A DNA stretch of 57,971 nt from Lachnospiraceae bacterium (lineage in GTDB: Bacteria; Bacillota; Clostridia; Lachnospirales; Lachnospiraceae), in assembly GCA_026169045.1 (NCBI GenBank), contig JAPFDH010000037.1:1-57971 (forward strand). The letters are read 5' to 3'. Below are positions 34,939-44,049 of the stretch, in pieces; position 1 is the first letter of the stretch; every line of letters begins with the position of its first letter. A program made the position numbers and the translations under genes. The notes below the pieces were generated by a model. The model did no database searches and had not been told where the DNA came from. It saw nothing but the letters and a program-made list of their open reading frames with translations.

Positions 34939-36811
34939 CTTTTACATTCTCCTTTTCATTCTTTTTTTCTATAGCATCCATAATAAGCTTTCTTCTTTGA
35001 CTGTCAAATCCCAAACAGAACATACCATCCAGATTTCTTTTTTTTCTAAATTCATCGCCATCAATCTTTTCCGATATCTCACCAAGAAGATCATACAAAT
35101 ATTTTCCCTTTCTCCCCAGCTGATTTTTATAGATAGACAGTTTTCTATTGATTTCTCCCCATGCAACACACGGTTTCTGGGAATAACGCGTATAATACCG
35201 CATCGCTGTAGTCGTTCGAATCATGTTCTTTTTGTCTTCTTTCTCCCTAAGAGCCCAGCTTTCTATTGCATCAGCAACTGCAAGCAATCTTCCACAGTTA
35301 TAATCCAGATCATCGGTTTCTCTTATCTCCATTGTCCACTCCTCTTTTCTATAATCTGACAAATATTTTCTATATAATGCACAGGCAATACCCAACACCT
35401 GTTTCCACAGTGTCAGTGTACTATAATTTTGTGGAAACTTTGCTTTATGCACAGCAGCCCGCACAATATCTTTTGGGATCTTTCTACCGTCACTTATACA
35501 TGGCAATATTCGCTCAACTGTATTCGCTAAAATCTTATCATTACAATCCAAATCTCCATTTCGGTCAGTTCCATAAACAACTTTCGCAATAGTGCGTGGA
35601 GAAGGTGCCCCTTCATAGAAAACCCATTCTTTTTCTTTATTCCTGTAACGATCTCCCCACGCACACGTTCTATGCCATTTTTCAATATTATCAATTAGCT
35701 CATTACAGTCATATTTCCCATTATATTCTCTATAGAAGACAATAGCCAGTCTCCCGGTTGTAGCAGCATCCAGACCTGCCAATACAAGCTGGGTATCTTC
35801 CCTTATTTCTCTCTTATATCCCAGCATCGCCATTTTAAATGCTTCGGATATCCTTTCTCCAATATCTTCTTCGTCAGAATATTGAAAAATGATATCAGCA
35901 GTATTTCCCAATATCGGAGGGACTCTTTCCTGTTTCTTTCCCCACAGAACAAAATATTTTTCTCCAACATGAACACCATAATTTTTCAGCAGAAATCGCA
36001 GCGCATTATGTGCCTTTTGGGATACCATATATCCTATACCGTAGATTTGCTCCGGGTCGTCTACCCTCCCGCGGTACGTAAAATTTGTTTTATCATTTGC
36101 TGAAATCAATTTTGCTTTGTCTCCGCTGTTACGAAGTTTAGACGGATGTTTCACTGATGTCTTTGTCAGCTGTCCCGTAACATAACAAAAACCTGTGGTT
36201 TCCTTCTGGCTCAGATAATATTGAATAAATTTATCTTGGATGCTATCATTTTCCCAAAATGCACTCCTTTCTCCAGGCACCAATATCCGAAACCGTAGAA
36301 AGGCTTCTTTCTGATCTCCTACAGACATTTTTATCCCATCTGCTTTCTCCCATTTTTTTGTAAGCAGTCCAGAAGCATTTACAGAAAATATTCCGGCATT
36401 AATGAGATCTGCTGTCAATGAGTCTTTTTTTAGATATTCATATAAAATTTTTATCTGCAGGATACTATACTCAGATTCACACCATTTTTTTAATCCATCC
36501 ATATAGGCCTTATGAAATTCGCTATTATCTTCTCCACAGTATTGTTCATAATCACCTGCCAGATATTTTAGTTTATCAAACAATGGGTGCGGTGCCACCC
36601 CAGAACTTCGACTTGCCGAATCTTCTGTTACAGGTATCTTTGTCTCTGAGAAATCCTTTTCCACAAAACAGGCACGTTGAAATTTTCCATCCTTATCCAG
36701 ACTAACTTCAATATGTGCATTTTGTGTAGATTGGGCTATTTTTAGTAGTTCCCTCTCCCCGCTTTCCATCAGATGTTCATATGTATCATACAACACCTGC
36801 ATCAATGCCAT
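34919..36811 (-). CDS. cas8c: Cas8c (Csd1), large subunit
   Basis: 630 residues, the usual Csd1 length. Begins MALMQVLYDTYEHLMESGER. The middle has the family-like NFTYRGRVDDPEQIYGIGYM and the end LGRKGKYLYDLLGEISEKID. In type I-C it recognises the PAM, and an internal start in its gene usually yields Cas11. It overlaps the cas5 end by 26 bases. Confidence 0.9.
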   Translation of the reverse strand: MALMQVLYDTYEHLMESGERELLKIAQSTQNAHIEVSLDKDGKFQRACFVEKDFSETKIPVTEDSASRSSGVAPHPLFDKLKYLAGDYEQYCGEDNSEFHKAYMDGLKKWCESEYSILQIKILYEYLKKDSLTADLINAGIFSVNASGLLTKKWEKADGIKMSVGDQKEAFLRFRILVPGERSAFWENDSIQDKFIQYYLSQKETTGFCYVTGQLTKTSVKHPSKLRNSGDKAKLISANDKTNFTYRGRVDDPEQIYGIGYMVSQKAHNALRFLLKNYGVHVGEKYFVLWGKKQERVPPILGNTADIIFQYSDEEDIGERISEAFKMAMLGYKREIREDTQLVLAGLDAATTGRLAIVFYREYNGKYDCNELIDNIEKWHRTCAWGDRYRNKEKEWVFYEGAPSPRTIAKVVYGTDRNGDLDCNDKILANTVERILPCISDGRKIPKDIVRAAVHKAKFPQNYSTLTLWKQVLGIACALYRKYLSDYRKEEWTMEIRETDDLDYNCGRLLAVADAIESWALREKEDKKNMIRTTTAMRYYTRYSQKPCVAWGEINRKLSIYKNQLGRKGKYLYDLLGEISEKIDGDEFRKKRNLDGMFCLGFDSQRRKLIMDAIEKKNEKENVKDDSITK

Positions 36812-37526
36812 TTATATCACCTCCCCCATCACATACTTCATCCGCAACACATGTATAGTTCACTTTGTTTACAAATTTTTTTGGCTTCATTTTTCTAATA
36901 AAAATTTTCTTTTCACACTCTTCCGGTCTGCAGAAACGAATCACCCCGTTTTCCATTTTAGGATACCAGAATAGAGCGTTTAATTCTTCTTTTCCATTAT
37001 CTTCCGGATAACTGAATGAATGGAACATGAGACCAAAATCCATCATTCCGGCATTATCATAATATCCTTTTTCTTCTGGATTTCCCTCCTCTATGTATGC
37101 CTGACATTCTCTTGTTCCCAGATAAATATCTCTCCTCCCGCCCCGTGATAACGCACGCTTAGCCACAAAGAAATGTTTATTCTCATTCCAATCATTTTTC
37201 AATTCCGGATATGCCTGATTCCACTCAAAATGAAAGGTTACAAGATATGACACGTCACTAAGATAGGTATAATACGCAAGGTCATTTCCACCATCATATT
37301 TAATCGGACGCATTCCCTTACGCTCTGTTCTAATAGGATTTAATATTTTTACTTCTGTAATGATCATTCTGAGACATGGTTTCCAATATGAGCTTTCAAC
37401 AATCCCTTTCAGAGCTTCATAGGTCGGAATCATCAAACTGGATTTTTCACCACTGATTTTTGTCATCGGATCCGTAAAGAGCGCATATTTCCCGGAAACT
37501 TTCATGGTAAGTTGATTTGATTTCAT
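36786..37526 (-). CDS. cas5: Cas5 (type I-C), crRNA-processing subunit
   Basis: 246 residues. The MKVSGKYALFTDPMTKISGE start and KGIVESSYWKPCLRMIITEV are typical of Cas5c, which cuts the crRNA precursor in I-C systems in place of Cas6. I chose ATG 37526 because GAAAGGAGGAG precedes it, not 37541. First gene of the cas5-8-7-4-1-2 operon, with its own promoter upstream. Confidence 0.9.
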   Translation of the reverse strand: MKSNQLTMKVSGKYALFTDPMTKISGEKSSLMIPTYEALKGIVESSYWKPCLRMIITEVKILNPIRTERKGMRPIKYDGGNDLAYYTYLSDVSYLVTFHFEWNQAYPELKNDWNENKHFFVAKRALSRGGRRDIYLGTRECQAYIEEGNPEEKGYYDNAGMMDFGLMFHSFSYPEDNGKEELNALFWYPKMENGVIRFCRPEECEKKIFIRKMKPKKFVNKVNYTCVADEVCDGGGDINGIDAGVV

Positions 37527-37568
37527 AACTCCTCCTTTCATGTTTATATTACTTCGTTTTGTGTTTTT

Positions 37569-37597
37569 ACTATATCATTCCTTTCTCAGGATGTCAA
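37569..37597 (-). promoter_or_regulatory. Promoter of the cas5-cas2 operon
   Basis: On the minus strand TTGACA (37597-37592), a 17-base spacer, then TATAGT (37574-37569), about 43 bases before the cas5 start. Near-consensus sigma-A boxes. Confidence 0.8.
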
Positions 37598-37734
37598 TAT
37601 TTATATTAATTATTATTGAAGATATTTTATTATTCATATTTCTCAAAAATCAACTGGCTTGTCTTTAAAAGACTTCTCTGCTATAATAAATGTGTCAAGA
37701 TAAACTTGTGAGTATAAAAAATAATAATTATTAT

Positions 37735-37772
37735 AAAAAAACTGCCTTTATTTCATAAAAGCAGTTTTTTTA
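37735..37772 (-). terminator. Terminator between cas3 and cas5
   Basis: AAAAAACTGC pairs with GCAGTTTTTT around a 16-base loop, 3 bases after the cas3 stop, with T-run on either strand. It separates cas3 from the rest, so the two are independent transcripts. Confidence 0.8.
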
Positions 37773-37774
37773 TA

Positions 37775-40171
37775 TCACAACATATAAGATTCCACTATAG
37801 TCTTAAATAATAATCCCTTTTCTGCACTGTAATTTCCACTTCCAAGTAAATAAATCCCCAACACTTCGTTATAAGTTACAGCACCAGCTTTTTTTAATTT
37901 TTCCAACTGATATGAATACACACTAATAGAATATTTTTTAGCTCTTTCAAGAAGCCGTTTTCTTTCTGCAAGGCTGGTATAGGCATTTGCACTTTCTATT
38001 TCGTTCATGTGAACTATTCCATCTGCATACGGTACAATTAACGTATACATGTCTTGATCAATCACACAAAATTTTCTTGCTGCATCTGAAAAGCGAATCC
38101 ATAGACCAAACTCCGGATTACCGGAATTTTCTCTTCTTATATTCCTTCTGGAAACAGAGAGCATAGTATACAAGTTATTCTTTCCCCCATTTATTGGATA
38201 GTTAAACTGCTTTTCTATTTCTCTATCCCCAAAATATTCAATGAAATATTGTTCTATCCATTGCTGGGAAATCACATCTTCATCTCCACACATACTAAAA
38301 ATTTCATTCGTATGTATTCCACCAATTTTTACTTCTGGCATGTTACTGTAATCTCCTTCTTCCATATCAATTACGTAACAAAACCCTTTTTTCAATTTCC
38401 CATTTCTGTTAACACGTCCGGCCGTCTGTATTATTGAATCCATTTTTGTAAGATTTCGTATTGCAGCATCGAAGCTAATATCAATTCCGGCCTCTATCAG
38501 ACACGTACTGATAAGAATAACATCCCTTTCACGTTCCAAATCATCATATAGTTCTCTCAATATATCGCCTCGATGAACTGGACAAAAATATGATGTCAGT
38601 AAAATAATTTTTATATCTGTTCTTTTTTTCAGTTCCTGATATATCAATTCTGCCGATATGACTTTATTTAAGACAACAAGTAAACTTCTTGCCATTATTT
38701 TTTTTTCAAGAATAAACGCCACTGCCTGCTCTATATTATATTTTTTCTCACCAATACAATTTACAACTTCCACACGTTTCAGTTCACTAAATTTTTCTGC
38801 CACATCTTTTATCAGCTCTCTTCGTCCCCTTTGTAAAATAACTGGTATATCAACCTTGTCCAAATTAGGTTGCGTGGCTGAAGAAAGTACAATTGTCGAA
38901 TTTCCTAATAAACGCAAAAAATTTATGGCACTATTGAAAAGATACATGCATTTTACCGGGACAGTCTGAACTTCATCAAAAATAACTGTAGCATTCATCA
39001 AATGATGCAATCTTCGCATATTTTGCGTACCAGCAGAATAAAATGTATTTAAAAATTGAACCATAGTCGTAAAAACAATCGCGCTATCCCACCGCTCTGT
39101 CAAAAGTTTATAGTCTTCACTTTTGTTATCTTCCAATACATTTGAGTGATGTTCCAACAGATCACATTCATAGAAGAGAGCTTTACGGACTGCTGCTGCA
39201 TTCTGTTCAATTATCGAGGTGTAGGGAATTACGTAAATAATGCGTTCTTTTCCTCGAATTCGATTATGATTCAATGCAAATCTCATACTTGAAAGTGTTT
39301 TTCCGCCGCCTGTCGGAACCGTCAACCAAAAGACATCTTCCACAGCTCCCGCAGTTTCCATACATTCGTCAGAAATCTGCCTCCTCACATCCTTTACCCT
39401 AACTTCCAAATTCTCTGCTTTTTCCTTTGATTCATTTAAAAATATGAGATATTTTTCAAGTCTGGCGCTATATTCCTCCCATATATCTTTTCCAGATTTT
39501 TCTTTTTCCAAATAGCATTCTATATCTTCATGCATATCAAAACACATTGCATCCAGACGGTCCGCATCAATCAACATGCTGTATAATACTTTCACAGTAA
39601 GATTTATTAAGAATTCTCTTCCTGTAATATTTTTCAATGATGAGAAAAAAATACTCATTTCTTTACACGCCTCATCAAAAAGCATTTCCAGATCTTCCGA
39701 TATTTCTTTAAAAAATCGCTCTGCCACTTTATCTAACTCAACATTTTCTATTTTTTTTAATCTTTCCAGTAATACAATCTTTCCGTTTTCATCCTCACAA
39801 TCCGGTAATCCGCCGTGATGGTATACTATGATCAGAGCCAATATCTCACTTACGTTTTTTTTCAACGGATTATCTTTTGACACCCGTTCAAAAATATATT
39901 TTGCTCCATATACCCCATGATCAAATCCAGATCTTTCAGGTTTGTACAAATACTCATCCATATCCTTGACCGCACGACTGTATTGCTTGGAAATAAAATT
40001 TTGAAACTCATCTGAATATTTACCCATATCATGCAGCAATCCAATCAATTTTAAAGTCGCCTCAAGATTAACTTTTTTAGCAAAAACTGAGGATGCTTTT
40101 GCCACATTTAAAACATGGTCTTTCAACATCTGTTTTTTTAAATCATCATTACGAAATCTTGCAATATACAT
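37775..40171 (-). CDS. cas3: Cas3 nuclease-helicase
   Basis: 798 residues. N-terminal HD nuclease: GLLHDMGKYSDEF (HD pair) and VYHHGGLPD. Helicase: FWLTVPTGGGKTLSSMRFAL (Walker A), VIFDEVQTVP (DExQ), SSATQP, and GRVNRNGK. It is recruited by Cascade and shreds target DNA. ATG 40171 follows AGGAAGAAG. It lies 48 bases after the XRE-repeat protein and ends at a terminator. Confidence 0.95.
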   Translation of the reverse strand: MYIARFRNDDLKKQMLKDHVLNVAKASSVFAKKVNLEATLKLIGLLHDMGKYSDEFQNFISKQYSRAVKDMDEYLYKPERSGFDHGVYGAKYIFERVSKDNPLKKNVSEILALIIVYHHGGLPDCEDENGKIVLLERLKKIENVELDKVAERFFKEISEDLEMLFDEACKEMSIFFSSLKNITGREFLINLTVKVLYSMLIDADRLDAMCFDMHEDIECYLEKEKSGKDIWEEYSARLEKYLIFLNESKEKAENLEVRVKDVRRQISDECMETAGAVEDVFWLTVPTGGGKTLSSMRFALNHNRIRGKERIIYVIPYTSIIEQNAAAVRKALFYECDLLEHHSNVLEDNKSEDYKLLTERWDSAIVFTTMVQFLNTFYSAGTQNMRRLHHLMNATVIFDEVQTVPVKCMYLFNSAINFLRLLGNSTIVLSSATQPNLDKVDIPVILQRGRRELIKDVAEKFSELKRVEVVNCIGEKKYNIEQAVAFILEKKIMARSLLVVLNKVISAELIYQELKKRTDIKIILLTSYFCPVHRGDILRELYDDLERERDVILISTCLIEAGIDISFDAAIRNLTKMDSIIQTAGRVNRNGKLKKGFCYVIDMEEGDYSNMPEVKIGGIHTNEIFSMCGDEDVISQQWIEQYFIEYFGDREIEKQFNYPINGGKNNLYTMLSVSRRNIRRENSGNPEFGLWIRFSDAARKFCVIDQDMYTLIVPYADGIVHMNEIESANAYTSLAERKRLLERAKKYSISVYSYQLEKLKKAGAVTYNEVLGIYLLGSGNYSAEKGLLFKTIVESYML

Positions 40172-40219
40172 CTGCTCTTCTTCCTAAATTTTATTTTTCA
40201 TTAAGTTTCCACATTCTCT

Positions 40220-41065
40220 TTACAGCAACTGTCTCTGCACATATCCAGACAGCATCACTTTACTCAAAAATGGTGCAATCGGGCCAATGGCTTTTACACC
40301 ATCCCTTTCAATAACTTTCTGAGCTAAATGATTAAGAAAATCCCTACTTAAAAACGGTGCAATGACTTCAAAATACTGCAGACCATTCTTTTCATACTCC
40401 TCTTCAGCAATCTTTTGAAGCTGTTCTTTTGGAATGAACGGCAACATACCCTCTAAGAATGACAATCCATGTTCTTTATACCGTATTTGTGCTAACATGG
40501 CAATTCGTTCCCGACTCACAAACGGTGCAATCACTTCTATATTTTTTCCTTCTGAAAGCATTTTATCAGCAATTTCATCCATGACATCTCTAGCAACAAA
40601 AGGTGCAACCTTCTCCAAATCTTTATAGTTACATTTTTCCGCTGCTTTTTGAGCCAACTGATTCACCACATCACGACTGATAAATGGCAACAAATCTACC
40701 ACTTCACAAAGATTATGGATTGATGTTTTTTCAAAAATTTCATCCACTTGTTCCGGCTTTAGTATCGGCGCGATATCATTTATTTGTTCCGGAGTAACGG
40801 AATGATTTTCCATATACTCTTGAGTCTGATTGTTTGCCACAGAATTTAGTAACTCTGATTTTTCTCCTAAAATCTCATCAATTGTCACACCGAACAGCTG
40901 TGCCAATTCCGGTAATTTTGAAATATCCGGCATAGAATTTCCTCGTTCCCAGTTTGAAACTGCCTGAAAACTGATATTCAACTGATCTGCAAGTTCCATT
41001 TGTGTCATATTTTTGTTTTTTCTGAGTTCTGAAATTTTTACTCCAATATTTGTCATTTGAAACAT
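40220..41065 (-). CDS. XRE regulator with HEAT-like helical repeats
   Basis: 281 residues from ATG 41065 after AAAGGAG. Residues 7-60 are an XRE HTH (MTQMELADQLNISFQAVSNW). From about residue 95 come about six repeats of 30-35 residues with the pattern IAPFVSRE/xxLAxK, for example EKVAPFVARDVMDEIADKML. Such proteins are common in Lachnospiraceae, and the repeats probably bind a protein or sense a state. It is the gene directly upstream of cas3, with no terminator between them. Confidence 0.8.
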   Translation of the reverse strand: MFQMTNIGVKISELRKNKNMTQMELADQLNISFQAVSNWERGNSMPDISKLPELAQLFGVTIDEILGEKSELLNSVANNQTQEYMENHSVTPEQINDIAPILKPEQVDEIFEKTSIHNLCEVVDLLPFISRDVVNQLAQKAAEKCNYKDLEKVAPFVARDVMDEIADKMLSEGKNIEVIAPFVSRERIAMLAQIRYKEHGLSFLEGMLPFIPKEQLQKIAEEEYEKNGLQYFEVIAPFLSRDFLNHLAQKVIERDGVKAIGPIAPFLSKVMLSGYVQRQLL

Positions 41066-41230
41066 AATAACTCCTTTCCGCATGAACGAGCTTTTGTCGT
41101 CCCATTACAATCTAATCGTACCAAATCATAAAAGATTGATACAGCAAGCAGTAATTGAAAAGAAAAAACGCGATTCAAGTATTACTTGAGTTGATACTTA
41201 TCCCGCTCAATCACCAATTAAAATATCTTC

Positions 41231-41569
41231 CTATCCCTTCAGTTTCGTATACTTTTCTTTACTCCCGTATGCTTTTTTCACAGGATATTTTTCAGCGTTT
41301 TTCTTCACTTTTTCCTGAATAATCTCATCCAGATCCAGCCCACAGATGTCTGCCATTAAAATACAATACATTAACACATCTGCGAGTTCTTCCCTAACCT
41401 TTTCTTTTTTCTCTTCACACCAGACATCCTCTGCACTCCACTGAAAAATTTCCAACAATTCCGCTGCTTCCAGGCTGATGGAAATTGCCAAATCCTTTGG
41501 ATTGTGAAACTGTTTCCAATCACGTTCATCTCTAAACTTTAATATCTGTTCTATCGTTTCTCTTGTCAT
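41231..41569 (-). CDS. MazG-like nucleotide pyrophosphohydrolase
   Basis: 112 residues, all of it a MazG-like helical domain: SLEAAELLEIFQWS gives the E-x-x-E part and EELADVLMYCILMADICGLD the E-x-x-D part of the metal-binding site. It hydrolyses nucleoside triphosphates to monophosphates (housecleaning). ATG 41569 follows GAGGGATA. A related decayed copy is at 2484-2668. Confidence 0.8.
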   Translation of the reverse strand: MTRETIEQILKFRDERDWKQFHNPKDLAISISLEAAELLEIFQWSAEDVWCEEKKEKVREELADVLMYCILMADICGLDLDEIIQEKVKKNAEKYPVKKAYGSKEKYTKLKG

Positions 41570-41616
41570 CATTATCCCTCGCTTTTTACATCTTTAAAGA
41601 TTTCTCTAAATAAACC

Positions 41617-41652
41617 GACAGCTTTCCATCATCAGACACAGCTGTCTTTTTT
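41617..41652 (+). terminator. Plus-strand intrinsic terminator
   Basis: GACAGC pairs with GCTGTC (41617-41622, 41641-41646), followed by T7. No plus-strand gene ends here, so its upstream transcript is unclear; it may stop antisense transcription of the MazG-like gene. Confidence 0.55.
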
Positions 41653-41668
41653 TATAAATTGATAGAAA

Positions 41669-41835
41669 GATGCCAGGGTCAAAAGATCTGAATCCACATG
41701 AGCTTGCTCATAAGTGGATGAAAGATCTTGGAACCCGCCCCGATATAAGCCTAAAAGTGGGATGTATATCCCACGATATGCGAATATTGGGCAGGATTGT
41801 GGGTATGCGCAGCACGGAACAATCCGTAGGCATCA
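41669..41835. ncRNA. Candidate multi-branched structured RNA (~167 nt)
   Basis: Nested pairings: a closing stem GATGCC 41669-41674/GGCATC 41830-41835. Inside are three arms. Arm 1 has GGGT/ACCC, AAGATCT 41683-41689/AGATCTT 41723-41729, ATCCAC/GTGGAT and TGAGC/GCTCA. Arm 2 has GCCC 41737-41740/GGGC 41789-41792 enclosing GTGGGA/TCCCAC. Arm 3 has GGATTG 41794-41799/CAATCC 41821-41826. A three-way layout with this many perfect stems is unlikely by chance. The strand is uncertain: TATAAT lies upstream on the minus strand, while the plus strand has a terminator before it. Not a class I can name. Confidence 0.6.
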
Positions 41836-41999
41836 TAATTGGAAACTTTTGCCCCAAATATCATAGAAATATTTGCTCGAATAAAGGGTTATAGTTCTTC
41901 ATGCTTTCATTATAGATATATAATACTTTTTGCAAAATAGCAACTTTTTCACACTAAATTTCACGCTCTATTCTACTCCTCACACTTCGGATACAAAAA

Positions 42000-42030
42000 A
42001 GGCTGTAATATCACAATGATATTACAGCTC
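42000..42030 (-). terminator. Terminator of the 42.2-43.5 kb genes
   Basis: On the minus strand GCTGTAATATC pairs with GATATTACAGC (42028-42018, 42012-42002), followed by CTTTTTTG. Confidence 0.75.
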
Positions 42031-42171
42031 TCTTTTATCTCTCCCTCTTCTGTCCGCTAATACTTTTTGCATATTTTGAATATCGCGTACGAGACGATCC
42101 ACATTGTCATTTCCCATTCCAAACCAATCAGCAGACCACTCACCACCATCGTGAAGATCTTTCGCATTTTT
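42022..42171 (-). pseudogene. 3' remnant of an unknown gene
   Basis: An open frame reads NAKDLHDGGEWSADWFGMGN and NVDRLVRDIQNMQKVLADRR to TAA at 42022. It has no usable start, since TGA precedes it. The terminator at 42000 overlaps its stop, as in a real gene end. No family is recognised. Confidence 0.35.
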
Positions 42172-42218
42172 TCATACTGACGCAATATCGGAATGAATTT
42201 GAAATTTGATTTGGCAAT

Positions 42219-42608
42219 TCACTTATCCCCTCCTGCTTTTCTCTTATACCGACAAAATATGCTTCCAACCGCCAGTCCCAATATAGATACCACACCTCCG
42301 GCAACTATCATTTCAAACCGCGGAAGATTAATTCTGCCAAAATACAGGCTGTTGTATATTTGAAACGTTGCATATTCCGCCAACATATACGTGATGCCAA
42401 AACCGATTGGAACAATCCATTTCCTTCTTCCCCAATCATTCTTTTTTCCGATCCACATAGAACAAAGGAATATGCTTATGGGGAGTACGCCCCACAAATA
42501 AACAAGACTGTATCCCATGGCATCAGCAGCATCCGTAAAAAACCAGAATATTAAAACTACGAAAATCCAAACTATAAAATATAAGAAAAGCAATATCTTT
42601 TTTCCCAT
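42219..42608 (-). CDS. Hypothetical membrane protein (four helices)
   Basis: 129 residues with four hydrophobic segments (for example LYFIVWIFVVLIFWFF and MIVAGGVVSILGLAVGSIF) and a basic end. No family is recognised. It lies 30 bases after the XRE gene on the same strand, so it is probably in the DUF2975/XRE operon. Confidence 0.6.
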   Translation of the reverse strand: MGKKILLFLYFIVWIFVVLIFWFFTDAADAMGYSLVYLWGVLPISIFLCSMWIGKKNDWGRRKWIVPIGFGITYMLAEYATFQIYNSLYFGRINLPRFEMIVAGGVVSILGLAVGSIFCRYKRKAGGDK

Positions 42609-42638
42609 TCTTCCCCTCCTATTTCACACACATCCCCT

Positions 42639-42857
42639 TCACCCCTCTGTTTCTTCCTCTTCGATATACTCAAGAATATCACCGGGCTGGCATTTTAACA
42701 CTTTACATATGGAATCCAGGGTACTAAAACGAATCGCTCTTACTTTTCCTGTCTTTAAATAAGAAAGATTCACATTGGAAATACCGACCTGTGCGGCAAG
42801 GTCGTTTAATCGCATCTTTCGATCCGCTAAAACCCGGTCAAGACGAATTACAATCAT
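42639..42857 (-). CDS. YozG-like XRE regulator
   Basis: 72 residues: LNDLAAQVGISNVNLSYLKT is the HTH and CKVLKCQPGDILEYIEEEE the usual tail of this short family, often paired with DUF2975 membrane proteins. It overlaps the DUF2975 stop by 4 bases (ATGA), as usual for the pair. Confidence 0.85.
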   Translation of the reverse strand: MIVIRLDRVLADRKMRLNDLAAQVGISNVNLSYLKTGKVRAIRFSTLDSICKVLKCQPGDILEYIEEEETEG

Positions 42858-43480
42858 AATGTATGATCCACCTCGTCCTGTAAGTGAATGCCGTAATGAA
42901 TAATATATGCCGCCACAAGGAACCCAATGCTCGGAATCAAATTATTTAAAATATTTGATCCCGTTGAAATAGAAATCTGATCACTGGAAATGGAATTAAT
43001 AAGGAAACAAATAAATAACTTAATGAATGGAACAAAAAGTGCTGTTATAAACTGAATCACTCCATAATAAAGCAAATAAACAGCATTTTTTTCTGTGAAG
43101 ATTTGTCCGTTGGAAACATTTGTAAATACCCGGCTGAGAAACCAGAATCCAAAAATAGCCGGTACAATCGTTACGGCATACATCAAAGAAAGCCCCACTT
43201 GTATCTTTCCCTCAATCTGTCCATCACTGCTATGAACATGAATCTCGTCTCCTACCATATTCACCGTCGGCATCCGAAAATCGGGGTCATGATTTTCTTC
43301 CGCATAGATTGCATTTTCATAGTATCCGGAATCGGTGTGCAAAGAAAATGACTGACGCCCCATACAACTTAACACAAAACAAATGATACAAACGATCATT
43401 ATGATGTAGCAGACAACACACATAAACCGGGATGCAGATTTTGCAAATCCTTCATTCATAAATTTTGAAACCAACTTCAT
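42854..43480 (-). CDS. DUF2975 membrane protein
   Basis: 208 residues with about four membrane helices (VCYIIMIVCIICFVLSC near the N-terminus; YLLYYGVIQFITALFVPFI; GFLVAAYIIHYGIHLQDEVD). GQIFTEKNA between helices 2 and 3 is characteristic of DUF2975. I chose ATG 43480 because GGAGGTG precedes it; the listed longer frame begins at 43579. It is coupled to the XRE gene, likely as its sensor. Confidence 0.8.
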   Translation of the reverse strand: MKLVSKFMNEGFAKSASRFMCVVCYIIMIVCIICFVLSCMGRQSFSLHTDSGYYENAIYAEENHDPDFRMPTVNMVGDEIHVHSSDGQIEGKIQVGLSLMYAVTIVPAIFGFWFLSRVFTNVSNGQIFTEKNAVYLLYYGVIQFITALFVPFIKLFICFLINSISSDQISISTGSNILNNLIPSIGFLVAAYIIHYGIHLQDEVDHTL

Positions 43481-43609
43481 ATTCATCACCTCCACTTTCA
43501 TTTTAATCCGGACTATGTACTCTGTCAATATTTTTTTAATGATAAACATTAATTTTTTAATATATAACATGAGATACATCTTCTTCTATTCCAAAAGCAG
43601 ATAAATCCG

Positions 43610-44020
43610 TTATCCCGTTATAATTCCGTCATTTTCATAAATAATAGCCTTCTTTGGATGTAGTTCGTCATAACGAATTTCCAATAAATCTCCCTCTTTT
43701 ATTGTCCCAAGCACAAACGTTTTTCGCTGTCCGATCGGAATTTTACCAATCCGAATTGCTGTGCACTTCATTTTTGCCGTTTCTTTGATTTCGTATGTAC
43801 TTCCATTCACATGATATTGTACATGAATGATACACGGATGATCCAATCCTTTATCCACAATTCGAATAATTCTTCCTTTCGTTTTCCCCGTATATGTTTC
43901 TTTTTTCTTCTTTCGGTTCCTCTTATTCATCATAAATATCAATGTGATAACAATGATCGGAATAAAAAGAATCCCGACAAAAAATAAAATAATCATACCC
44001 CCATCACTTAACATATTCAA
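43610..44020 (-). CDS. Single-helix membrane protein, DUF3592-like
   Basis: 136 residues (ATG 44014 is equally likely, with AGGAAGG upstream). One N-terminal helix (FFVGILFIPIIVITLIFMM) and a soluble beta-rich domain with TKGRIIRIVDKG and IHVQYHVNGSTYEIKET, resembling DUF3592 proteins. Function unknown. It lies 29 bases after the PH-like gene on the same strand. Confidence 0.6.
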   Translation of the reverse strand: MNMLSDGGMIILFFVGILFIPIIVITLIFMMNKRNRKKKKETYTGKTKGRIIRIVDKGLDHPCIIHVQYHVNGSTYEIKETAKMKCTAIRIGKIPIGQRKTFVLGTIKEGDLLEIRYDELHPKKAIIYENDGIITG

Positions 44021-44049
44021 TCCTTCCTCTTTTCTCCCATTTTTATCGG

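Noticed and set aside
41670-41894. 74-codon plus-strand ORF over the structured RNA
   Set aside because: It has no ribosome site, crosses all stems and has a palindrome-derived composition; the RNA fold explains the sequence better.
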